Assembly (NCBI GenBank): GCA_022496805.1
Contig: CM040088.1
Coordinates: forward strand, 6,076,001 to 6,140,000
Source: Pohlia nutans
Lineage: Eukaryota; Streptophyta; Bryopsida; Bryales; Mniaceae
DNA length: 64,000 nucleotides
Direction of reading: 5' to 3'
Part shown: piece by piece, positions 35,671-48,927 of the stretch
Layout: each line of letters opens with the position of its first letter
Numbering within the stretch: the first letter of the stretch is position 1
The notes under the pieces: model-generated
Database searches by the model: none
The model's input: the letters and a program-made list of their open reading frames with translations, nothing else
What the model was told of the DNA's origin: nothing
Position numbers and translations under genes: made by a program

Positions 35671-37036
35671 TGAACCCCTAAAGGACCATTGTCTGTTCAG
35701 AAGACAATTGAAATTTTGGATACCTATACCTTTATATTGTCAAATTTTAGTGAACTATTTTGAAACTTTTTTGAACATGGGGGAAGAGAGAAACTTTGTG
35801 GTAATATAATTGTTCTTTTTTCAATCAATGCTTGGAAGTAAAAGTTATGTCACGTTTGGCATGATTTTATCGACATTGAGTAGACATTGGATAGCTACAA
35901 AAAAAAAAAATTATAACTAAATAAATAATTTTACTATTAAGAAATGTAGTTTGTTGGTTTTGTTTTGTATGTAATGTTGATTTGTCCTTGAACGTGTGCC
36001 CGCTAGCTGCGTTTTTGGTACCATCAGAAATCTCTCAATAAGGATAGGGGCATAGAAGTTATCGCGTCACTTGTGGACTTATGGTGTAGAAGTTATGGAT
36101 TTTGGAGTGATTTTTGTCACCATGAATTGAATTAAATTATGAAAAATGGAGTATAGGAGTTTTTGACATCATCATTGGCATCGTTGGAAAATCTCGACAA
36201 GTAGGGGTGTATCACAATTGTTTCATAGCTTTTGGACCTACAATGTAAAAGTTATGGATTTTAATTGAATTTTGTAACCATACATTGATTTAATCATGGA
36301 TGAAATATTCTAAAAATAAAATAAATGCAAAATCACAATTAAATTACAGGGAACACTCGGCCAATGGCACATACATACAATAGTTTTATATATTTTCTAT
36401 AGTTTATGTTAACATATACATTAAAATAATTTATTCATTCTATTTGAACAAGTGATGTAAAAGTTGTGAAGAATCCTCGGAAGAATCTTTCTTTGCGGTC
36501 ATTTAGTTTTTTAAAAAGAAATTAAAGTATCGGAGTCGTTCTTGTGTTAAAGTTTTTCACACCTTTTCCAAAAAGAAAGGTTCCTAGGATTCAAACTGTT
36601 TGCTACAATATTCTAGCTATTAGGATTAACATGTTCCAATTCCATGATAGACTTATGAATGATTAAGTTTTTCCTTTCATCATGTACCTACTTTTGTTTA
36701 GCAATTTTTTAAGAATGAAAATCAACTAGATTTGTTTTTGATTTTTTTTCCTAAATTCTCAACTCAATTCTCCAAAAAATAAACCAAGTTAAGTAAATTC
36801 AAAGTATGTGGCAAGGTGCAAATAAATAATATTTTTTCACTTCACATACTCTTATCTCGCAATCTATGAGGTCAAAGTTCCTCAATTTTTTAGTATATAT
36901 TTACATAATATATTTGTACAATACCATATGGTTAGACATGAAAAAGAAAATTTTTATATTATTTTGGCTCAATGCATTTTAAATGATAGTTTTGGTGAGT
37001 TTCAAAGCAAAAACACCTCGGTCCTTTAGGAGTTAA
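35671..37036. mobile_element. TTAA element, 1366 bp
   Basis: The left end is TGAACCCCTAAAGGACC (TTAA changed to TGAA). The right end (inward) is TTAACTCCTAAAGGACC. It is the longest of the TTAA elements and may contain another unrecognised insertion. No ORF with a transposase motif. Confidence 0.7.
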
Positions 37037-37569
37037 TGTCAAATTTTTAATGATTTAGGGCCCAATTTATAATTTTCAAAACACATCTTTGGCAAAAGTT
37101 GAAGTTGGCCTAGTCGAAAGGCTAAAAATAGCTGGAGTAGGAACCTAGGAACCTAAAAGCAACAATATTCAAGCAATAATACAAGAACTCAACGTCACGG
37201 TAGAAGAGGTTTTAGCAACAAATGTAGGACAACCATTGCTTAGGTCCAAACCCTAAAACAATGTTGTTACCCCTTTAATTCATGTCAATGATATCCCCAT
37301 ATCTGCCCAAAATTCCTAATCCACCCTCTATCCGCCTAGTACATGCTCGATATCTACTTGGTACTTTCCATATATTCCAATCAAGGTTCATGTATTTAAT
37401 GTCATTTGGAAAATCTCACGGGCCAAAATCTTGCCCCTCGGAATCTCGATGAATGATTTCCTCCCCTCTGAACATTTAACTGAAATATTTCATGCGATTT
37501 TTTAATTTTGCATTCTCCAATTTTATATTTACATTGATTTTTTGTCCATTTCCACCAGTTTACTTTGTA
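37037..37569. other. spacer between TTAA elements
   Basis: No gene or repeat recognised. Confidence 0.45.
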
Positions 37570-38484
37570 TTAACCCCTAAAGGGCCGGGGGGGGGGGTGT
37601 TGAACTTAGCTCTTGTTTTCTTGACTGATTCCTGTAACAAGCTCAATTCCTCATTGGTGTGGGGTAATTTTGACAATCGGAACCGTTGAAATTAAAAAAG
37701 AATTACGTAGCTTTTATATGAAAAAAGATCGACAAAATCACACAATTTTTGAGAAAATGCCACTGTTGAGAAGATTGATGGAACTTGTTTGGGGTATTTA
37801 GTACATATGCTGAAATTGGATTGTCTAAGAGTGCTCCAAAAATTATGAATTTTTTACCATGCATAGAGATCATCATTTTGAACATGTGAGATAAAATTCA
37901 CGTAATTTGGAAGTGTGAAGAGGAAGGTATGAGGGTTTGAATCGACACCCAAATAGCCATCTTGTAACTCAAAAAAATCATCAAAATTTGCGCACTTCAC
38001 GAAGTTCTAATTATGAAGTACCCACGAATCCAACTCTCATAAAGAGCCAGAGTCTCATTGTTGCTCACTATACAATTCACGGCCCAACAACTCAAATTTT
38101 CTCAATTTCCAATTTTAGAAGCCGCGTAAGGGCCTTCGTCAAGAAATATAAGAAGGGTCATCTTGATGTCAAAATGGCATCAAAATGACATATGCCACAG
38201 TGATGTAGGGATTAGTGCCATTTTGATGTCATTTTGATGTCAATTTGATGTATGCTTCACATCCATGTGGTATAGGTCATTGTAATATAAGGTTAACATT
38301 TATCATTTTCATGTTACGTTTACATCATTTTGACTTGAGGCATGTTAACTTGTTAAGCATGTTATGTTATGTTTTAAATGACATCAAAATAACAATAATC
38401 CCTACATCATCCAGACACATGTCATTTTGACATCAAAGATGACCCTTCCTAAGTTTAGTGATGTTGTGGTCCTTTAGGAGTTAA
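37570..38484. mobile_element. TTAA element, family gamma, in the ILP1 upstream region
   Basis: 915 bp. Left end TTAACCCCTAAAGGGCC followed by a run of G. Right end (inward) TTAACTCCTAAAGGACC. Up to about 38130 it matches the inverted sequence of 17394-17975. The extra length is largely a nested MITE at 38153-38447. The right border is 205 bp before the ILP1 start codon. Confidence 0.83.
38153..38447. mobile_element. MITE nested in the gamma TTAA element
   Basis: About 295 bp. The left arm starts AAGGGTCATCTTGATGTCAA and the right arm read inward starts AAGGGTCATCTTTGATGTCA. Similarity continues inward over about 70 bp through TGATGTAGGGATT. It is absent from the relative at 17394-17975. Target duplication not resolved. 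Confidence 0.7.
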
Positions 38485-38688
38485 TCGTTGGTTCTTGCAT
38501 TTGGGTACATAGTTTCTACAGACATCATCCGCATGTGCCGGAATATATCATCTACCTTCAGATGAATTACATCCACATCAAGGGGATGAATAAGTTCTGA
38601 AGCCCTAATTCTGACTCTACTCGATCATGTTCATGGCTTGTGTGATTGAAACCCTAAGTGATTGCTTCGAGCGGAGCCCGATTGCACC
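38485..38688 (+). promoter_or_regulatory. ILP1 5' flank and leader
   Basis: Only 204 bp separate the TTAA element from the ILP1 ATG. This must hold the 5' UTR and part of the core promoter unless the transposon supplies the rest. No TATA box could be assigned. Confidence 0.4.
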
Positions 38689-41600
38689 ATGTCGAAGGTG
38701 AAGAATTGGCGCAGGCGTGCAGATGACGACGACGAAGAGGAGACCGCGGCTGCTGCCAAGGTGGTGCCCGCTGAGCCGAAGCCGAGCGTGCTCAAGCGGA
38801 AGGACGTGAAGAAAACGACGGTGTCTGCGACTACGGTGTTGAAGGTGTCGTCGGGGCCGAAGCTGTTGAGCTTTGTCGGAGATGAGGAGGACGAGGACGG
38901 CCGAGAGTTGGGATTGGCGCCGACGAAGGCGAAGAAGGAACGCGCCAAGGAGAAAAAGGCTGATGGTGATCTGCCCAAGCGGAAGGGTGCATATGGAATT
39001 GGACACAAAATTGAGCTCCCTGGAAAGGACAAGTCTGGAAAGGAGAAGGTGCCGACGAATGTCCAGGCGCAAGCTGGCGAATACACGAAAGAAAAATTGC
39101 TGGAGTTGCAACGGAACACGAAGAGCATGGTTGGGGCACCGAAACCCGTGGTTGATAGCATGCCTGCTGAGCCTGTTGTGGTTCTTAAGGGTTTGTTGAA
39201 GCCGATGGAAGAGCCAGTAATTCGAGGACAGAGTGAATTGAAGGAGAAAGTGGAGGAGGCTACTTCCAGGGTTGAATATGACGCGGAGAAGAGGTTAGGG
39301 TTGATGGGAATTGGAACAGGGGCTGATAGTGGAGGTGTCACTCACATTCCCGATGCGGCCATGATCGCGGCTGCCAAGGCACGTCGTAATCGGTTGCGGC
39401 AAGCTCAGGCCGCGCCTGATTACATACCTGTGAACGATGGAGATCAAAGGGGCAGTGTGCGTGAGGGGGAGGCTGAGGATGGAGATTCTAGCGGTGATGA
39501 GGGTGAAGTGCAGGGACGGATGTCGTTTCTAGGGGAGACTAAGCACAAACATACAGGAGCTGTTTTTGAAGCGATGGCAAAAGATGTGGAATTGGCTCAT
39601 CAGGATGACGATGAAGCGGATGAGGAGCGGACTTGGGAAGAAGAGCAACTGAGGAAAGGATTTGGAAAGAGAGTCGAGGACGTTTCGCGCGTGGGGGTGC
39701 CTGGAGGAGCTCCTGCTGTTGGTTTAACTCCTGGATTGCCATCCATGAATGTAGGCAATTTCGGGTATGCCTATGGACGGGGTCCGGTGGAAGCCATGTC
39801 TATTCCACAGCAAGCCGAGGGAGCTTGGAAATCTCTGCAGGATAATTTGAACAAGATGCGGGTGAATGATCGATTCCTCTGTCTAGTTGCATTTTCCAGT
39901 TGTTGCGATGCTTCTTATTATTGGCTTTGTTCTTTTCCTACTTCCTTGGTTAAAACGCATGTTCTATGATTGATATATCAGGTTTGATTGTGATTGTTGT
40001 TTGAGATGTACGTGGATTTTGTGTTTGAGATCTTAGAATGGGAAATCGTTGGTGTTGGGGTTTCGATCTCTTCTACATATTGAGTGTAGGGTTACGCTTG
40101 TACATATTCGCGTTGAACTAGTCTCTTCTACGTGACAATGTCACCTTAATTGGATTATTTTCGGCAGCCATCTTCCATACCTTATTGGGTGCACTGTCGT
40201 TTAGCTCGGCTCTTTATGTCTGACAGTTTTTAATTTAAATTTTTTTCTTTTCTTTTTTTCTTGCAGGAAAGCCACGGAAAGACAGAGTCCGAGCTCCACA
40301 GAACTGAGGAGATGCTGACCTCGTCACTCTCTGGAGTGGCATCGTTAGAACAATCTTTGGCTAGTGCAAGTGAGAAGTATCTCTATATGCAGGACCTCCG
40401 TAGTTACTTTGCTATTTTATGTGATTTCTTGCAGGTAAAGGCTATCTGTCCTCTTTGACCGAGCATTTACTATATGTGTCTCGCAATCGACCCGTAGTTT
40501 AAGATGCAGTTAAATTGTCGAAGTTAAATTTCTTTAAGGCGTCAAAGCCATCTTCTTGCCTTGGCAAATTTTGTATCAGTAGCTAAATTTAAAAAGAATG
40601 TCAAGTGGCCAAGTTTAGGCACTCAAAGGATTGAGCTTCTTGTGATGCAGGATAAGGGTCCTCTTATTGAGGAATTGGAAGAGGCTATGCAACGGCTTCA
40701 CGAGGAGCGTGCTAATGCGTTACTAGAGCGGCGCGCTGCTGACAATGCTGACGAAATGGCTGAAATTGAGTCTGCCGTAACTGCCGCTAAGGCGGCACTG
40801 GCAAAAGGGGGTGGTACGGCGACTGCAACGGCAGCTGCCTTAGCTGCAGTGGCGAGAGATGCACGGAGTAGCACAGTTCCTCAGTTCGATGAGTTTGGAC
40901 GGGACGTGAATCTTCAGAAACGCATGGAGAGTAAGCGACGAGCACAAGCTCGTGAGCGCCGAGCGAAATTGGCCAATGAACGACGTTTGAAAGCGATGAA
41001 ATTTGCAAATGGAGATTCGGCTCGAACAATGGTCAGTATAAGTTTCTATTTCAGATCTAGAAGTAGAGGTGTATAATCAGAGTTGATGCTCTCATAATTA
41101 TGGATCTGTTATTCCTGGACTTCGTTTTGGTTTAGGGACGTTTACTTCTACAGTTGCTGTCAAGAGAGTTCAAATGATATATGTTTTTGGAAACTAACTT
41201 TTAGAACTTGTTGTTCTATTTGGTATCCAGATGCTAGAAGGTGAATCGAGTAGCGAAGAGAGTGAAAGCGAAGAGAAAGCGTACAAGTCTCATAAGCAGG
41301 AAGTGTTAACAACAGCAGAAAGCGTGTATGGTGATGCGGCTGAAGAGTATGCACATCTTGTGAAAGTCAAGGAAAAACTAGAGAGTTGGAAGCGTCAATA
41401 TTCTGCAGCTTATTCTGATGCGTATATGCAACTGAGTGCTCCATCTATCTTTGCTCCATATGTTCGCCTGGAGCTTTTGCATTGGGACCCTCTCTACGGC
41501 AGTGCAGGTTTTGACAGCATGAACTGGTACAAACTGTTGTATGATTATGGAGTGCAACTGAATGGACAGTCCGTTGACGATGATGATGGTGATGTGAATT

Positions 41601-42561
41601 TGATCCCTAAGCTCGTGGAAAAAGTTGCTCTTCCCGTTCTACATCACGAACTGGAGCATTGTTGGGATGTTCTGAGCACGAAGGGAACCAGACGGGCTGT
41701 AAATGCTGTTCAAGACATGCTCATCTACGTTGATGCTGCAAATAGTGAATCATTGCAAGAAATGCTGGCTGCAGTGTATAAACGCATGTCCCATGCTGTT
41801 TCAGCTCTGGAGGTACTGTACCTTTTGTTTTATCTTTAGTTACTATCTTTTGTTCTAGCTTCAGAAGTACCTTGGTTGTGAGCAAGTTATTCAGCTTGTT
41901 AAAACTCTGGCACTTGGAATCTGACTTCGACCAATATTATCTAGGTGTAGTGTATATATCTGATCTGTGATAGCCATGCTTCTTCATGAAGGCTGTGATT
42001 TTTTCTTTTACTATATATTGTCGTCTGAAGGTTTAAAAGCAGGGCAAACTGAAGTCTTTTAATTTTACTTGTGGGCAGGTACCAGCTTGGACCCATCAAG
42101 TGAGTGCCGTAGTTCCCGGTGCTATGCGATTTGTAAACCGGCAGTTCGGTGTAGCAGTGAGATTGCTGCGGAATCTTGGGTTTTGGAAGGATGTTATGGC
42201 TCTGCCTCAACTCGAAAAATTGGCTCTGGATCAGTTGCTATCAGGAAAGATGTTGGTGCATTTGAGGGCTGGGGTGAACACAGAACATGATGCTATTACT
42301 CGAATTGAACGTATTGTTGCAGCCCTGACTGGTGTCTGGGTTGGGCCAAGTTTTGCGGAGCTAACTCCCAAATTAGCTTCGTTGATTGAATATATGCTCA
42401 AGATCACCAGAGCGCTGGAGAAGAAACGCGAGACAGAAAACGTTCCTCATGAAAGCACCATTGCACTTGCGCGGAGGATGAAGCGGGTGCTTGTAGATGT
42501 GAACGAGTATGATCGAGCCCGAAGCCTCAGCAAGGCTTTCCAGTTGAAAGAAGCTTTGTAG
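38689..42561 (+). CDS. ILP1: ILP1-like GCFC-domain protein
   Basis: Orthologue of Arabidopsis ILP1 (family of human PAXBP1/GCFC). In Arabidopsis it is a nuclear protein that works with NTR1 in spliceosome disassembly and was first described as affecting ploidy and cyclin A2 expression. Five exons: 38689-39861, 40267-40434, 40651-41031, 41231-41812 and 42079-42561. All introns are phase 0 and GT-AG, giving 928 aa (Arabidopsis protein about 908). The start MSKVKNWRRRADDDDEEE matches the family's basic-acidic N-terminus; a TTG upstream in the same frame is not needed. Landmarks: acidic TWEEEQLRKGFGKRVED in exon 1, coiled-coil-like segment at about 385-500, DEFGRDVNLQKR at 527-538, acidic EGESSSEESESEE opening exon 4, then the GCFC domain in exons 4-5 (PSIFAPYVRLELLHWDPL, LVEKVALPVLHHEL, ERIVAALTGVWVGPSF), ending FQLKEAL. 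Confidence 0.96.
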
Positions 42562-43547
42562 TGCTGTCCGTGCAGGCACACACCAACCTGAAAGTGGCCA
42601 GTTATGCTTTGTCCCTCGTAAGTTTCTAATTTTGCTTTCTGGTTTATGTAGTTTGGTTGTACTCAACTTCTGTTTAGTGATGACTCTGGTTCCCACCTCT
42701 TTTTCATGATCTTGTTCAGTTAGGCTTGGTAACAGGCTTTCTCTTCTTTGTTATAAACATCTGTCAACTGGGCGTGTATCAGGGTAAGAAGTCCGGAGGC
42801 GGTTATTATTCTTAGTGGAGTTGGTTGCGGCGTTTGCCATTCCAAGTTGATATGCATTCCAGATGGCGGTGACTCTGCACACCGAATTGTCAGTATATTA
42901 ACCTTGGTTACGATGAATGTTTCTGGCAATGGACGGGGCAGACTATCATATGCAACATGCTGGATCGTGTTGAACTCGTGATTGATTATAGACAAGCCTT
43001 TGTGGAGCTAGGATAGATGAGAATGCGTTCCATTTCATGGAATCACACATGAGTCGCCAAACGTCGCTGTACCATAGTTAAGGCTGAGATTTATCCCCAT
43101 TTGTATTCTTTCGTCCCCGTTTGAAGTCTCGTTGTACAAAGAGTATCAGAAATCAAGCATTAAGAACCAGGGGTCCCTTTCCGATGTAGTTGATACTTCT
43201 TTGGGCTCGTTTCAAAAGTTACAGATAGGTGGACGTAATTGCGGCTCCTGGAATTTGTTCTACAATGTCTCATTTGAGTACCTTGACTTCGTTGCTTACT
43301 ATGAAGGGCAGTTGAAATGGAGCACACAATGTGGGCAGTTTTGTGAGCGTCTTTTATATGCCCATTTTATGACAGTCTAGCGACTTTTTAACACGGTTCT
43401 ATTATTGTAGTTTCAAATTTAATATCAATTTTAGGATAGTTCTCAAAATATCATATTTCAAGTGTATTTACCTTGTATTTGTGGATGTAAGAAAACTACT
43501 ACTTTCTGTTCAACTCACTTGTGAAAGCAATTTGCCTACATTTTCAC
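42562..43547. other. ILP1 3' flank
   Basis: Probably the 3' UTR followed by intergenic DNA. The poly(A) site cannot be fixed. An ORF at 43132-43380 has no recognisable motif. Confidence 0.45.
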
Positions 43548-44078
43548 TAAGGTAGTGACACCCAAAATCGCGCCAGACCCTTAAGCGCCATCTAGAAATG
43601 GACCCAAAATCGTGCAATAGTTACCTAGGATTGGAGTGCAGTTATAATGAGACAATTTCAGCACATTTACTGGACATTGTAGGGTCTTACGCGTGTGATT
43701 TTAGCACTTACGTGGATTCTAGAAAGAATGAGTGTTCACTGTCCATTCATGCAGCCCCATTTTAAATGAGTGTTCACTGTCCATTTCAAATATGACTTGC
43801 ACTCTTTATTATACACTGTCAGTGTTCATGGGTAAATTTGGTGACTGCATCAATGACTTTTGTGCACGAAGTCAAGGAACCCTATGAACAATTTCAGACC
43901 TCCTACACTGTACCCTAGAAAGCCCTATAATACACTCAGTTTGCTACGGAAAGCATTCATTCCACTTCTACCAAAATACTTGCACCTTTGCCCAAAGATT
44001 CACTGCTTTAATTTCTGAATTTCATCACAGCAAATACTCACCACAGTTAAAGTGGCGATTTTGGGTGTCACTACCTTA
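43548..44078. mobile_element. MITE with perfect 24-bp TIRs, TA flanks
   Basis: Bases 43548-43571 are the exact reverse complement of 44055-44078 (TAAGGTAGTGACACCC...). If TA is the duplicated target, the repeat starts AGGTAGTGACACCC, as in Tc1/mariner-type MITEs. Inside, ATGAGTGTTCACTGTCCATT occurs twice (about 43728 and 43767). Non-coding. Confidence 0.75.
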
Positions 44079-44083
44079 CTGTA

Positions 44084-44180
44084 GTAGAAAAGGTGCATGT
44101 GCCGAGGCAATGTTCCCTAGTTCTAGGCAAGTGTTGCCCATTTGCTTGGGCATCTGCCTCGGCACATGCACCTTTTCTAC
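44084..44180. other. perfect 26-bp stem hairpin
   Basis: Bases 44084-44109 are the exact reverse complement of 44155-44180 (stem TGCCTCGGCACATGCACC plus TTTTCTAC) with a 45-bp loop. The stem-loop size is like a small-RNA precursor, but a perfect stem and the tandem copy next to it suggest repeat DNA. Confidence 0.8.
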
Positions 44181-44267
44181 AAGTCTTTTGAGATTAATCT
44201 CGCCCATTTGCTTGGGCATCTGCCTCGGCACATGTACCTTTTCTACAAGTCTTTTGAGATTAATCTC
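44136..44267. repeat. 66-bp tandem duplication
   Basis: Units at 44136-44201 and 44202-44267 begin GCCCATTTGCTTGGGCATC and end TTTTGAGATTAATCTC. They differ at one base (CATGCACC against CATGTACC). Each unit contains one arm of the hairpin listed at 44084. Confidence 0.93.
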
Positions 44268-47200
44268 TTAGAGCTTCTCCACCGGTGGTTGTTGCAACCA
44301 CGCCAACTGTAGGATTTTACACTGTAGCAGTATTGCAGTAGGACAAAGAGGTCTACAGAGTTTGAGCAAACGCCATATGGCTTGAACTTTGTGCCATGCA
44401 TTACCTTAGTCCTTGTACCTTGAAGGGATGAGCGCAAACTTTGGAGGGACCTTGGATTTGCCTTTTTACGAATTGGAAGAGAAAGGCCTTGCTAAATTGA
44501 TCCAATAACCAAAAGTAAGGAGTGCGGAAGGAGGGGAGTGTGTCCAATCCATTCAAACTCCAATTTGGTAGACACTGTTGTTAGGGGATTCTACTGGCGT
44601 TGGAAAAACAGACAAGACGTTACTATTTTTGGCCACCACTCAGTTGGCGTTGGTCTATAAATTTAGTGTATATGGTGGAAAAGATCCAAAGGTAAGATTC
44701 TGACTTAGTTTTAGTATGTTGTTTATGTGTCTTCTTTATTCCGCACCTAAATTAAAGTAAGTTTTTAATAGATGAAGAAGCATATAGTTATTTATTATGA
44801 GATTTCCATTACCTATGAACAACCCTCTCCAAGCTGAGTATCCATGAAATGATTCGTATCGCATTGGTGAAAGAGATTGAATTGAACAATTTTTAATGTA
44901 TTCAATGGCCAAGTTGATAGTGGATCCAATTTTGTAACACAATGTATCTTATATAGTCCTTTTCACGACTACAACTATACTACGTTGGCACAACATTCAA
45001 TTAAATTTTAAAATATTTTGAAAGAAGATTGAAGTATGTATGTATATGTATGCGGTTGTACAAAATCTTAAATAGTGTACGTCAATTCTCAAAAAACACA
45101 ATTGAAGTTAGTTGGAATTTGATCTGGGTACATTCACAGTAACACGACCCAAGGAAACTGTAACCAATGATTAATTTAACAGATTGTTAAGCAATAATCT
45201 TATCATATGAATTGATAATGCTATATAAATTAGTAATTACATATAATATATGTCATTATACAATATACTAAAGTTTGATAATGTTTGGGAAGTTATTGGT
45301 ACTCCAAAACGACTAAAATATGGTCGTAACCAGTCGTTAATAACGACTAAAATGTGCTAAAATGTTCAAAATATGTTGCAAAATATCCTTAAATTTTTCT
45401 AATATCTACATAAATTGAATATATTATTTTCTAAGCACTCATCAAGAGTCGTTATAATTGGGCGGGGTTGTCTCATTTTATTGTGAATGCACCGATCTAG
45501 TCAAATTTTGATTCTCTCTAAAAATATACTTTAAAATAGAGTTTTTAGTAATTAAACTCAATTATGCCACCCATGTGCCTATACTGTTATCACCATGCGG
45601 CATGCTCTAAGAGTTTGTAGATTGCATCATGACTATGGCAATCACATTCAGATGCTTCTAATCATAGCAATATCTAGTAGTTTTTTTTTATCTATTAGGA
45701 TTATTTTGTTAAAAATAAATGTAGAAGTTTAGAGACAAAAAAAAGACAAGAAAGATTCAAAGAAGTTGACAACAAAAGATTCATAAAAGAAGACAAAAAA
45801 GACAAAGAGTGTGGTGTAATTCATTTATTTATTTTGATATCTTCTAAACAACTTATTTTTCAAATTTTTGTCTAATACAATTACCAACTAATATAAAATT
45901 GTATAATGTGAGATAAAAACTTGGTCAATTGTGCACTAGATATTTAATGTAGATCTTGATCGTATTGGTGTGCAGGGGTGTTGTTGCTCAACTTTGGTGT
46001 TGTCTGATCTACACTTCAAATAAATCACGATGATGTATTCACTTTTCTCATTCTTACCAATATTGAGGAAGTTACAACCTCCCAAAGACTCACGTCTTGA
46101 GGAGGTAGCATCTTAGTTTTCCACCTCATTTGTTGGGCTGTAACTTCTAAACCTTTGCTTTGTTCCTTGTAGGCTTTAATAGTCTGGACAACTATGATAT
46201 TTAGTTTTTCAACATGTAACATGCCTCACATTATTGAAAGTGTCATTGCGAACTTTGAGTCTCATCCTCAATTCCAATTTATATGTCCCTGGACATTTCT
46301 AACTTTGAAAGGATATAACTTTGGACTCACAAATATGAATTACGTGTTCTTTGAACACCATGGAAGCTTGCTTTTACGAACTTTCCAACCATGTATACCA
46401 CACCTCCATCTTAGTCTCACACAAAACGCTATTGTGTGATGTTTGATTAGGAGACCTCTCGGTTTCCCCACCATGTCTCTTACAAGGCCCTTGAAAGTCA
46501 CCCTAGAATCCCCTTTGCTTACCATGGTGTTTGAATATTCTATTGAAAACGTATGTGACAGTTTCCATCAACCTCATGTGTTGTGTGCTTCATTCGTGGA
46601 GACTTTGTTTTGCACTATGGGTGTCATAGTTTTCAACAAAAAAAAATTCTAATGTTGTAAAATAGTTGAATTAATGACATAATATAATAAATAGGGAAAA
46701 CACCAAAAATATTTTGATATAGGAAAATGGAATCTTTTGGAATCTTTTCAAAATCTTTTATATTAGTTTGGAATCTATTGGAAATATTCATTGGATCTTT
46801 TGGAATATTTTGGATAATGTCATTTTATCCACTTGCAAACTATGTCGAATGCATGTTCCAACCATACAACAGGCTCCGTTTTAATTGGCCAACTAAGCTC
46901 GCAACAAAGGTTTTGAGAACTCGCCATTTTAAAAGGCGTTTAATGTAAAGGAACAAAAATTATCGCCATAAACCTCTAATATCCATCTTGCTCACAAAAT
47001 CTTTTGGAATCTTTTTTGAATATGATACCTTTATGTTATAGGAATTGAAGAAAATTATTCCCATCACTATATTTTCAATGAAACATATCAATTGAGGCAA
47101 TAACACATTTATTCTACAACGTCACCGAATGCAATGTATTACATTTTGGTCCAAATAATATTTTATATTATTTTAAAATTTAATAATATACATACAATCC

Positions 47201-48624
47201 TAGAATACCTTTTCACTATGGTTAACTTTTTGCCAAAAAACTAATTTCAAAGACCAATAGAAAATGTTTACCGCCACATTTCAATTGTTATGTAATGTCA
47301 CACTACACATTTTGGACGTCCTACCGTGAAAACATCCAATTATTATACTAATATCCAATTTGTGCACTGACCCATTTTGAGACCCACTATAAATGAAAAT
47401 CACCATAGGGGTAGATTTCACCGAAGTAGTTGAAAGTTATGAAGTGGCATTTGAATAATGAAATTTAGTGTTTATATTTTCATTCTTCACATGCCACCAA
47501 ACAACATTCAACGAGTTCACTCAAAGTAACCCTTGAAGTTACTTCCTCTATTATTTAGTATTACATCCCAATACATAAACACTTATCAAATCCCCGTACA
47601 ATTGCATGATAAGTAGATCCTAATATAGTTGGCCTAATACTTGCAGTGCTATCTTTGGAATGAAAATTGCCCTTGCAAAAGAATAAAGTTCATAAGGAAT
47701 GCACATATTTCCTTGATTATATTCCCAATATTTAAATAAATTTCTAAACAATACAGGGTGTCCTTAGAATTGAAAATTTGAGAAAAATCATCATAAAGTA
47801 CTATTTGGAAGAATATATTTTGGAATTAATATACAAATGAAAGTTGCAAATTTTGAATTTTAGATCCCCTTGTATGGTTCGATTCACCAATAATATCATC
47901 AATATTTTATTATAAATTTTGAATTTTGAAATTGAAAATTCCTACTAAAATTGATTACAAACAAAACATTAACATCTTTTGAGTAAATTTTGTTGGAATA
48001 GATTTGAAATGAGATACTCTTAACAGAGAGATACATTGAAATTGTTGTGTTAATTAAATCAATGACCTCATTTTTGCCAGACCTTTTCTGAACTAAAGTC
48101 AGTGCAATTTTGGGTTGGTTAACAACTCAATATACTTCTACATCTGTGATTTTGGAAAAAGATGTACGCTAATAACACCAAACCCAACCATTAGATAGAA
48201 CAACAATTTGATGAAGTATCTCCATAAAATTGAATGACTTTCATTCAAGAAGTGATGAGAACATAGGGTGAGTTGGAACCCCTCGTGGGGCAGAGACAAT
48301 AAAGGGTGGCTCCAAAGAAAGCCTATACTATGGTTCCAGGGGTGGTGGATTACAAACCAAAAGTGGCTAAATTTCGCTGAATTTCTACCCAAAAAATGGG
48401 GCTGCTAAATGTACAAAGGAAAAAAATGATTTTTTGGTGAAATTTAGCCCAAATTTTCATCATTCTGTAAAATATGTAGCATCTTTATGAGGTGATATCC
48501 GTGGATATCATCATGGTATCACCTTAATATATCACGAGTATTGCTGGATGTCATAGAGGTATCGTGAGTATTATATGCACTAGGTAGCAAAAGTAGCTAT
48601 CATTTACATGGGGAGGTAGCATAA
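44268..48624. other. AT-rich intergenic DNA
   Basis: 4.4 kb without a gene I can support. Near 45735-45815 there is a purine-rich stretch (AAAAGACAAGAAAG, AAAGAAGACAAAAAAGAC) like the foldback right arm. Short ORFs such as plus 46194-46439 have no motif. Confidence 0.5.
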
Positions 48625-48927
48625 GAGCATCTCCAACCATGCACGCTAAAAGCCACTCGCTAAAATTACTCATCTATATTTGAAGAGCCCTTCAACATAA
48701 AGTTCCCGACCCTCAAATGCTCTTCAAACATCAAAAGTGTACATTAAATAGTCAATGAACCAATCACAAGTAGAATGTGGGATATAGTCAACTAAACTTA
48801 AATTTGAAGTGTCATTTATCACACACGCTAGGATAGACGGTCACGAGGCTTTTTCAAAGGGGCCTTAGCATTTTTCAACCGCTTTTATAGTGTGTCAGAC
48901 CCTTGGCGAGCCCCATTGGAGATGCTC
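48625..48927. mobile_element. MITE with GAGCATCTCCAA ends
   Basis: Left end GAGCATCTCCAA, right end TTGGAGATGCTC, 303 bp. It lies 477 bp before the PTB start codon. A degenerate relative is at 725-1025. The target duplication could not be assigned. Confidence 0.7.
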
